Assembly: GCA_026770585.1 (NCBI GenBank)
Contig: MU646828.1
Location: 56,184 to 67,991, forward strand
Length of the DNA stretch: 11,808 nt
Reading direction: 5' to 3'
DNA from: Baffinella frigidus
Taxonomy: Eukaryota > Cryptophyceae > Cryptomonadales > Baffinellaceae
Shown: positions 9,422 to 11,808 of the stretch, piece by piece
Layout of the letters: each line of letters opens with the position of its first letter
Numbering within the stretch: the first letter of the stretch is position 1
Made by a program: the position numbers and the translations under genes
The notes under the pieces: model-generated
What the model saw: the letters and a program-made list of their open reading frames with translations, nothing else
What the model was told of the DNA's origin: nothing
The model's database searches: none

Positions 9422-11593
9422 ATCAGGTGCGAGAGAGAGAGAGAGAGTCTGGTGCGAGAGGGAGAGAGAGGGAAAGAGAGTCCACACGCCGCATCGTATT
9501 AAATCATCGAGGTCTCTCCCAGGTGCTGGCCTCGCACCACCTCAACTACTACGTCCGCCTCACGAAACACCACTCCCCAACCCCAACCCCTCCAGGTTCA
9601 GATGTGGGTCAAAACGACGCTGGAGCATCAGTCATTTCCCCCTGGCCACAGCCTCTAATTCGAATATCTACCAGGGGAAAAGGGTCAAACGCCAACCTCC
9701 ATTTGATCCTCTCCCAGGTGCTGGCCTCGCACCACCTCAACTACTACGTCCGCCTCGCGGAACGCTACTCGCAGTTCAAGGACGTCGTCGTGCAGTCCAA
9801 AGAGGTCCTTACCCCCTCCAAAGTTGACGAGTTTGTACCACGAACCCAGGGCGTCAACTTTAGAATCATCAGCTAGGAACGCTACTCCTAATTCAAGGAC
9901 GTCGATCCAAAGAGGTCAATAATTAACCCTTTCCCCCCCCTCGTTTTCAAGTTTATTTGGGCTCACCAATTTGGTGCACCAGGGGTGTTTTCCGCTCCAA
10001 AGCTGACGAGTTTGTACCACGAACCCAGCACGGCAACTTGAGAATAGTCCGGGAACGCTACTCCCAAAGATGTGGCCGTATCTTCAAAAGAGGTTATTCG
10101 CCCCAAAGTTGACCTTGGTTTCTGCCGCGAAGTTCCTGGGTTCGTGCCACGAACCCAGGGCGTCAACTTTCGAATAGTCCGGGAACGCTACTCCACATTC
10201 GAAGATGTGGCGGTCTCCTCCATAGAAGTCTAAACCCTGAACCGTACCCCCTCCTCGTATTAAATCATAAGCCGTCCGTATTAAATCATTCTCCGCTCAT
10301 ATTAAACCATCAGCCGTTCGTATCAAACCATTAGCCGTTCGTATTAAACCATTTGCCGCCGGTAGTAAACCGTTCCCCTATCAAACCATTCGCCGCGGGT
10401 AGTAAACCATCCGCTATTGATAAACATTCGCCGCTCATATCCCCTCCCCCCTCTGGCAGCTTCTGGCGAACCAACCCTCCACGCCCAAGCCCCCTTCCAA
10501 CAACACCTACAAACCCCCCGCGGCCGTGCCGGCGTCCCCCGTGCGACCAGTCACCACCAGCATCTACGACCAAGGACCCGCGGCGTCACCCGTCCGAGCT
10601 GCCCAGGTGCCACGCGACGATAGCCTGTGTATCAAATCGACCGGTTTCAAAGTCAACTCCCCCGCAAAATTGGTCAAATTAGGCCGTGATCCGGCCAAAA
10701 ATGCTTTACGGTGTGGCGTCGCCCGCCCGATCCGTGCAGGTGCTCTGAACCCTCATCCTTAATTCCTAACCCCTATGTCATAAACCCTGCAGCGATGATC
10801 GGACTCGTCAAAGCCGCCCATGTGTGCGGTGTATTGTTGAAGTTTCATGGTGTAGGGTGTAGGGTGTAGGGTGTAGGGTGTAGGGTGTAGGGTGTAGGGT
10901 ACCAGCGCCCCTAAGCGCCCGTGCCGGCATCTCCCGTGCGACCAGTCAGCAACAGCATCTACGACCAAGGACCAAGCGCCGACTGTCGCTTCGCCCGCCC
11001 GATCCGTGCATGTGCGCTGACTCCTAACCCCGAAACCCGAAACCCGAAACCCTAAATGGCGCCGAGCGCCACCCACCCAGGACAAGGCGGCCGGTATCCC
11101 TTAAGTGACCAACGGGCGAATAATCGCCCGTGGAAGCCCTAGGCAGGTCCTAGGGCCCTACGGTAGGGCGTATGAGCCTACTGGTCACTTAAGGAATACA
11201 CGGTCGCCATGTGTGTGTAATCGCTTTTCCGTGAGGGTGCTGAGCGGGGTCGTGTACCTGTTGAAGGTTGCTCTGTCCACACGAGGGCAGAGCTCGGTGG
11301 TTCTTGCGGGTGCTGAGCCCCTGACTCATGACGGGCGTGTTGGCAGTCCGCCTGGGGACCCGCGCTTCTTCATTGCTTCCCTGTGTCACGGGAATGTCCT
11401 CCGTGAGGGTGCTGAGCGGGGTCGTGTACCGGTTGAAGGTTGCTCTGTCCACACGAGGGTGCTGAGCGGTCTGTGTGTTTGGCAGCCCTCGCCTGCGGCG
11501 CAGAAGCACTTGCAGCCGGACTCGCCGCTCGACATTATGGGAGAGGCGAAGGAGAGGCAGGGGGGGCGCCCCTCTGCGCCCTCGGCCGCGCAG
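3357..11593 (+). CDS. Multi-exon gene for a probable BAR-domain (N-BAR-like) protein, 3' end outside window
   Basis: Nine exons can be joined: 3357-3428, 3772-3945, 4887-4994, 5822-5917, 6913-6978, 7453-7503, 9718-9804, 10460-10606 and 11486-11593. Each is a multiple of three, each intron starts GT and ends AG, and every junction is phase 0, giving about 303 residues with no stop. Residues 1-24 form a charged, alanine-rich amphipathic helix resembling the H0 helix of N-BAR proteins. Residues 25-218 are helical and heptad-like. The segment LLEGTIEGEYGEHD sits where amphiphysin/BIN1 proteins have the helix 1-2 turn, and HLNYYVRLAERYSQF sits where the last BAR helix lies. Residues 219-303 are proline/serine/alanine-rich, as in linkers leading to SH3 domains. 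BAR dimers bind and bend membranes in endocytosis and trafficking; that role here is inferred. The domain lacks roughly 30 residues around the end of helix 2, so an exon may have been missed. Most codons end in G or C. Confidence 0.65.
3429..3771 (+). other. Intron 1 (343 bp)
   Basis: It runs from gtcagt at 3429 to ctgcag at 3771. It contains no exon copies, telomeric heptamers or long inverted repeats, which makes it the cleanest intron in the gene. The exon 1 frame stays open through it to 4079, but that read-through loses the helical character, so I treat it as intronic. Confidence 0.65.
3772..3945 (+). CDS. Exon 2, first long BAR helix
   Basis: Fifty-eight codons (residues 25-82), from AVDESVPGALERLGGG to TAIRTQNQ. 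The segment FDTATKHFMALNTSLKQIG followed by a second helical stretch matches the pattern of BAR helix 1, where spaced hydrophobics form the dimer coiled coil. Acceptor ctgcag and donor gtgcgc flank it in phase 0. It is the longest exon and is strongly GC-ending in codon use. No echo copies were found in neighbouring introns. Confidence 0.72.
3946..4677 (+). other. First part of intron 2: hairpin and degenerate telomere-like tract
   Basis: The donor is gtgcgc. At 4174-4207 an 11-bp perfect inverted repeat (CCGGCAACCGC / GCGGTTGCCGG) flanks a 12-nt loop, and part of the motif recurs near 4230. From about 4382 to 4676 the sequence is a degenerate run of CCCTAAA-like units mixed with CCCTGAA, CCTCAA and AACCTA variants. 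The tract ends in an AG directly before the first exon 3 copy. Confidence 0.6.
4678..4755 (+). repeat. Extra upstream copy of exon 3 (26 codons, intact acceptor)
   Basis: This block aligns without gaps to the first 26 codons of exon 3 and follows an AG acceptor. Nine codons differ and seven of those changes are synonymous. The amino acid changes are Tyr to Phe and Asp to Ala. After GAAGTC homology stops and an in-frame stop follows shortly. The only donor in register would be the weak gtcgat at 4753. It is either a relic copy, a piece of a paralogue, or an alternative exon. Confidence 0.75.
4887..4994 (+). CDS. Exon 3, helix 1-2 turn of the BAR-like domain
   Basis: Thirty-six codons (residues 83-118), ATLDVVELLEGTIEGEYG through KFRQLNQQ. 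The acidic LLEGTIEGEYGEHDPW stretch resembles the turn after helix 1 in amphiphysin-type BAR domains, and STKFRQLNQQ would begin helix 2. The acceptor is tttcag, the donor gtccgt, and the phase is 0. A truncated copy lies upstream (4678-4755) and a 3'-end copy downstream (5124-5176), making it the middle and only complete version. Confidence 0.72.
5004..5126 (+). repeat. R1 dispersed repeat, copy next to the exon 3 donor
   Basis: The unit starts AGTCTAT, contains AAAGTTGAC near 5053 and GTCAACTTGAG near 5085, and ends GAGGCAGAG, as in the copies at 331-457 and 2555-2678. It begins ten bases after the exon 3 donor. Its end runs directly into a duplicate of the exon 3 tail, with shared bases AGAGCA at the join. 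Confidence 0.75.
5124..5176 (+). repeat. Extra copy of the exon 3 tail with stop codon
   Basis: It repeats the last ~17 codons of exon 3 (from GAG CAT GAC CCG TGG) and keeps the GT donor. The penultimate codon CAA is replaced by TAG, so using this donor would add an in-frame stop. The exon tail is therefore duplicated on both sides of an R1 repeat. Confidence 0.75.
5177..5497 (+). other. Middle of intron 3, unique sequence with hairpins
   Basis: No coding signal is seen. Inverted-repeat structure appears near 5230-5262, where TCCGTAG and CTACGG units alternate, and near 5404-5448, where TGGCA and GCTGACG pair with CGTCAGC and TGCCA around a ~15-nt centre. Neither has a named family I recognise. 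Confidence 0.4.
5498..5554 (+). repeat. Extra copy of the exon 4 head, with internal 15-bp duplication
   Basis: After an AG it reads TTG AAC TTA TCC GGG CAG, then repeats AACTTATCCGGGCAG, then continues like exon 4 to CAG CGT GAC, where homology ends at a gtaacc donor-like site. The frame stays open (LNLSGQNLSGQLCALLQRD). A second, shorter, frameshifted head copy lies at about 5708-5735. Confidence 0.7.
5822..5917 (+). CDS. Exon 4, second BAR helix
   Basis: Thirty-two codons (residues 119-150), LEQNFSGQLCALLQRDVI through LATNPETK. It corresponds to BAR helix 2, where family members end with a Pro-containing turn such as FPDI; here NPETK is comparable. The acceptor is cggcag, the donor gtacgc, and the phase is 0. 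It is the only copy that has both ends. Head copies precede it and tail copies follow it. Confidence 0.72.
5981..6550 (+). repeat. Tandem array of exon 4 tail plus intron, period about 182 bp
   Basis: Exon 4 tail copies end at 6005 (5'-truncated), 6185, 6367 and 6550; the last three span 6135-6185, 6317-6367 and 6500-6550, each 17 codons (DVADKVAAELATNLEIK or close). Each is followed by a GT donor (gtgggg, gtgggg, gtgggg, gtaccc). The ~130-bp spacers are nearly identical and rich in CCCTAC units. In the last three copies homology starts just after TAG, at the place where complete exon 4 has an internal CTGCAG. Confidence 0.85.
6551..6880 (+). repeat. Interstitial telomere-type repeat (CCCTAAA)n
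   Basis: Many perfect tandem CCCTAAA heptamers, with runs near 6569-6620, 6640-6695 and 6745-6790 and occasional CCCTGAA or AACGCC interruptions. CCCTAAA/TTTAGGG is the telomere unit of plants and many algae. It sits between exons 4 and 5, so it is interstitial rather than a chromosome end. Confidence 0.85.
6913..6978 (+). CDS. Exon 5, short Arg-rich helical segment
   Basis: Twenty-two codons (residues 151-172), AVMDRRRVKECAPQLAEESL plus NQ. It lies between gtgcag and gtctct, phase 0, surrounded by low-complexity DNA that does not code convincingly. The Arg-rich start fits the basic region after BAR helix 2, but the usual DYD-like motif is missing. It is short, so confidence is lower than for exons 2-4. 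No echo copies were seen. Confidence 0.6.
6985..7170 (+). repeat. Degenerate heptamer array of GAACCCG type
   Basis: Tandem 7-mers of the form GAACCCG with variants AATCTGG and ACCATGA. The minus-strand reading is a long open frame of FRVPGSG-type peptides, a by-product of the repeat. The following 7171-7400 is non-repetitive apart from two AACCGACGTTTG blocks near 7202 and 7341. Confidence 0.8.
7453..7503 (+). CDS. Exon 6, copy A1 of four, only one with both splice sites
   Basis: Seventeen codons (residues 173-189), VVEVIERRQRLLGMCVT, helical and basic, suitable for the start of the last BAR helix. The acceptor is accag and the donor gtacac, phase 0. Three further copies follow at 7693-7743, 7882-7932 and 8141-8191, and each has lost either the acceptor or the donor. 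That makes this one the likely functional exon. Confidence 0.6.
7504..7692 (+). repeat. Heptamer arrays CCCTACA then CCCTAGA
   Basis: The donor-proximal block is CCCTACA repeats (to about 7540). It is replaced by CCCTAGA repeats up to the next exon 6 copy. Both are one-base variants of the telomeric CCCTAAA. Confidence 0.85.
7693..7743 (+). repeat. Exon 6 copy B1 (donor lost)
   Basis: A 17-codon open copy (LVEVIERRQRLLGMYVT) after CTAG. The donor position reads TT instead of GT, so it should not be spliced as an exon by the standard rule. Confidence 0.8.
7882..7932 (+). repeat. Exon 6 copy A2 (acceptor displaced)
   Basis: A 17-codon open copy (LVEVIERRHRLLGMCVT) with the donor gtacac kept. 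Extra bases, including GGATCC, separate it from the preceding TAG. Splicing at that AG would shift the frame and meet TGA at once. Confidence 0.8.
7933..8140 (+). repeat. Heptamer arrays between exon 6 copies A2 and B2
   Basis: CCCTACA/CCCTGCA units up to about 8005, then CCCTAGA units to 8140, the same order as between A1 and B1. The spacers at 7744-7881 and 8192-8273 are CCCTAGA-dominated. Confidence 0.8.
8141..8191 (+). repeat. Exon 6 copy B2 (donor lost)
   Basis: A 17-codon open copy with the same CGGCGGCAG codons as B1 and the same GT-to-TT change at the donor. Acceptor CTAG is present. It shares these marks with B1, which suggests that A and B were duplicated as a pair. Confidence 0.8.
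8274..8445 (+). repeat. ATAAACC and CCCTAA repeat tract
   Basis: After a short unique stretch there are six or seven tandem ATAAACC heptamers (about 8341-8388), then degenerate CCCTAA units up to CCCAG at 8445, which serves as the acceptor of the first exon 7 head copy. Confidence 0.75.
8446..8484 (+). repeat. Exon 7 head copy 1
   Basis: It reads VLASYHLNHNVTL after CCCAG, then diverges to CCCTACCCC with no donor at the exon 7 end position. A gtta within it (AAC|gttacc) is a weak possible donor. Confidence 0.75.
8494..8795 (+). repeat. Two tandem intron modules each ending in an exon 7 head
   Basis: Modules of about 121-123 bp at 8494-8616 and ~8638-8760 are highly similar (shared GCGCATCAGTCATTTCC, ATTCGAA, GCAAACGCCAAC). 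Each ends in an AG acceptor followed by the start of exon 7 (MLASQSS at 8617, VLASRHLRYA at 8761). A third module lies at 9595-9717 directly before the complete exon 7. Confidence 0.85.
8787..8955. repeat. 169-bp near-perfect palindrome
   Basis: Arms of 84 bp are centred on base 8871 with a one-base centre. I see one mismatch (CCCCC against CGGGG around 8854/8888). HindIII-type AAGCTT lies near both ends. The sequence appears to begin inside an exon 7 head copy. It has no coding content. Confidence 0.9.
8977..9162. mobile_element. 186-bp fold-back (MITE-like) element
   Basis: Inverted arms of about 65 bp, both starting AAGCTTTCACGCGTGAG, enclose an AT-rich centre with TTTTAAAATTTTAAAA. The eight-base palindrome CACGCGTG occurs four times (8984, 9008, 9124, 9148), two per arm. 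There is no transposase. The short length and long terminal inverted repeats fit a non-autonomous DNA element, but no target-site duplication is clear. Confidence 0.6.
9172..9207 (+). repeat. Exon 7 middle fragment beyond the fold-back element
   Basis: Twelve open codons LNHYVRLAERYC match residues 7-18 of exon 7, with His for Tyr at one position. It probably continues the head copy at 8761, split by the palindrome and the fold-back element. Confidence 0.7.
9313..9482. repeat. (CT)n followed by (GA)n
   Basis: A CT microsatellite with CCCT interruptions (9313-9418), then ATCAGGTGC and GA repeats to 9480. The two tracts are complementary and could fold back. The LSLSLS-type open frames here are artefacts of the repeat. 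Confidence 0.9.
9523..9576 (+). repeat. Exon 7 head copy before the complete exon
   Basis: It follows CTCCCAG and is identical to exon 7 for the first 13 codons (VLASHHLNYYVRL), then diverges (TKHHS) into CCCCAACCCC. The donor is absent. Confidence 0.8.
9718..9804 (+). CDS. Exon 7, last BAR helix
   Basis: Twenty-nine codons (residues 190-218), VLASHHLNYYVRLAERYS then QFKDVVVQSKE. The HLNYYVRLAERYSQF pattern resembles the Tyr-containing final helix of BAR domains. The acceptor is ctcccag, the donor gtcctt, and the phase is 0. It is the only copy that carries head, middle and tail together. Head copies lie upstream and three tail copies downstream, so the donor and acceptor are both iterated. 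Confidence 0.7.
9817..10180 (+). repeat. Three R1 cores alternating with exon 7 tail copies
   Basis: R1 cores lie at 9817-9875, 9951-10050 and 10101-10180. Each has AAAGTTGAC (AAAGCTGAC in the second) and GTCAACTTT or GGCAACTTG flanking a ~25-bp centre containing CCACGAACCCAG. Each is followed by GGAACGCTACTCC, the exon 7 tail: 9877-9914 (stop TAA and deletion), 10053-10092 (deletion) and 10183-10227. Confidence 0.85.
10183..10227 (+). repeat. Exon 7 tail copy 4, full length and open
   Basis: Fifteen in-frame codons, ERYSTFEDVAVSSIE, aligned without gaps to the end of exon 7 and followed by gtctaa. It has no usual acceptor immediately upstream. It is the least damaged of the tail copies. Confidence 0.75.
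10256..10439 (+). repeat. 21-bp minisatellite
   Basis: About nine degenerate units of the type CGTATTAAACCATTAGCCGT, 17-22 bp each, directly upstream of the pyrimidine tract and acceptor of exon 8. A single related piece (CGTATTAAATCATCGAGGT) lies at 9495 before an exon 7 copy. Confidence 0.85.
10460..10606 (+). CDS. Exon 8, proline-rich linker
   Basis: Forty-nine codons (residues 219-267), starting LLANQPSTPKPPSNNTYKPP and containing SPVRPVTTSIYDQGP. The acceptor is preceded by an excellent pyrimidine tract (CCCCTCCCCCCTCTGGCAG), the donor is gtgcca, and the phase is 0. The composition suggests a disordered linker after the BAR domain; PxxP-like stretches might bind SH3 domains. Partial copies lie at 10713-10739 and 10921-11019. 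Confidence 0.72.
10713..10739 (+). repeat. Exon 8 tail copy
   Basis: The codons VASPARSVQ correspond to the exon 8 end AASPVRAAQ, and the GT donor (gtgctc) is kept. It is preceded by unrelated AT-richer sequence. Confidence 0.65.
10845..10902 (-). repeat. Heptamer array in reverse orientation
   Basis: Seven or so tandem TAGGGTG units, the reverse complement of CACCCTA. All other heptamer tracts in the window have the C-rich strand on top, so this one is inverted. Confidence 0.9.
10921..11019 (+). repeat. Longer exon 8 copy with lost donor
   Basis: The codons VPASPVRPVSNSIYDQGP match exon 8 with two changes. A second tail-like piece (TTCGCCCGCCCGATCCGTGCA) follows, matching 10719-10738. The donor reads CATGTG instead of CAGGTG. 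Confidence 0.75.
11099..11194. mobile_element. 96-bp inverted-repeat element with internal hairpins
   Basis: Terminal inverted repeats CCTTAAGTGACCA and TGGTCACTTAAGG are perfect over 13 bp. Inside are three more hairpins in series: CGGGCGA/TCGCCCG, CCCTAGG/CCTAGGG and CCCTAC/GTAGGG. It may be a very short MITE or a structured RNA element; no protein is encoded. Confidence 0.6.
11228..11459 (+). repeat. 60-bp direct duplication, spaced 172 bp
   Basis: 11228-11287 and 11400-11459 differ at one position. The block contains GTGAGGGTGCTGAGCGGGG, and a third partial copy of GAGGGTGCTGAGCGG begins at 11455. It lies in intron 8, upstream of exon 9. Confidence 0.9.
11486..11593 (+). CDS. Exon 9, Ala/Pro/Ser-rich linker continuation
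   Basis: Thirty-six codons (residues 268-303), starting PSPAAQKHLQPDSPLDIMGE and ending PSAPSAAQ. The acceptor is ttggcag, the donor gtaccc, phase 0. The donor is followed by a CT-rich tract. The protein continues beyond the window. A BAR protein of this plan often carries an SH3 or similar C-terminal domain, but none is seen here. Confidence 0.6.
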
Positions 11594-11600
11594 GTACCCC

Positions 11601-11808
11601 TCCTCTCTCTCTCTCTCGCTCTCTCTCTCTCTGTCTGACCCTTGCTCTCTCCATCTCTCCCTCTCTCCCTCTCTCCCTCTCTCCCTCTCTCTCCCTGTCG
11701 AGAGAGAGGGGAGGGGGGGCGAAGGAGAGGCAGGGGGGGCGCCCCTCTGCGCCCTAGGCTGCGCAGGGATCCTCTCTCCCTCTCCCTCTCCCTCTCCCTC
11801 TCCCTCTC
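11601..11808 (+). repeat. CT-rich microsatellite, with an exon 9 tail copy inside
   Basis: CT and CTCCCT repeats run from 11601 to 11700, then a short GA/G-run. The exon 9 tail is repeated at 11719-11766 (16 codons aligned), with an in-frame TAG and a donor changed from GT to GG. CCCTCT hexamers follow to the window end. Confidence 0.85.

Noticed and set aside
9300-9876. Long plus-strand open frames with LSLSLS segments
   Set aside because: They are translations of CT/GA microsatellite; only the short exon 7 segments inside them have coding character.
10256-10439. CRISPR array
   Set aside because: Units of about 21 bp are contiguous and degenerate, with no unique spacers, in an intron of a eukaryotic gene.
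1-11808. tRNA or rRNA genes
   Set aside because: I saw no cloverleaf with conserved arms and no recognisable rRNA core sequence on either strand.

Overview
The window looks like nuclear DNA from a GC-rich, intron-bearing eukaryotic microbe. The reasons are clear GT-AG introns, GC-ending codons in the exons, no bacterial gene packing, and long tracts of the plant/algal telomere heptamer (TTTAGGG, read here as CCCTAAA) inside introns. A green alga or another alga/protist with a TTTAGGG-type telomere is my best guess, but the species cannot be fixed from sequence alone.

Layout. Two genes appear to diverge from a roughly 240-bp spacer (3116-3356). Rightwards, from the ATG at 3357, runs a gene whose nine recognisable exons are all in phase 0. 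Joined, they encode about 303 residues and the gene is open at the right edge. The first ~218 residues read like a BAR-domain membrane-curvature protein: an amphipathic N-terminal helix, then coiled-coil-like helices. A proline-rich linker follows. Leftwards, from an ATG at 3115 (minus strand), runs a weaker candidate: a 127-codon first exon with a good signal peptide and a GT donor. A further plausible exon lies at 489-587 and a doubtful one near 2062-2103. The rest of 1-2700 is dispersed repeats, fold-back elements and microsatellites.

The striking feature is what fills the introns. Beside six of the nine plus-strand exons, and beside the minus-strand first exon, lie extra partial copies of the exon's own edge, usually with the adjoining splice site and a block of intron. 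They form short tandem arrays: exon 4 tail with a ~182-bp period, exon 6 four times, exon 7 head in ~122-bp intron modules, exon 7 tail four times alternating with a dispersed repeat. Most copies lack one splice site, carry a stop or are truncated, so one copy of each exon seems functional. A few copies differ mainly by synonymous changes or stay open.

Other structure: a family (called R1 here) with internal inverted AAAGTTGAC/GTCAACTTT blocks that sits at exon-copy junctions; a 169-bp nearly perfect palindrome beside a 186-bp fold-back element, both apparently inserted in an exon 7 copy; smaller inverted-repeat elements (124-276, 11099-11194); a 21-bp minisatellite; and 7-bp intronic arrays that change sequence from block to block while keeping the telomeric period.
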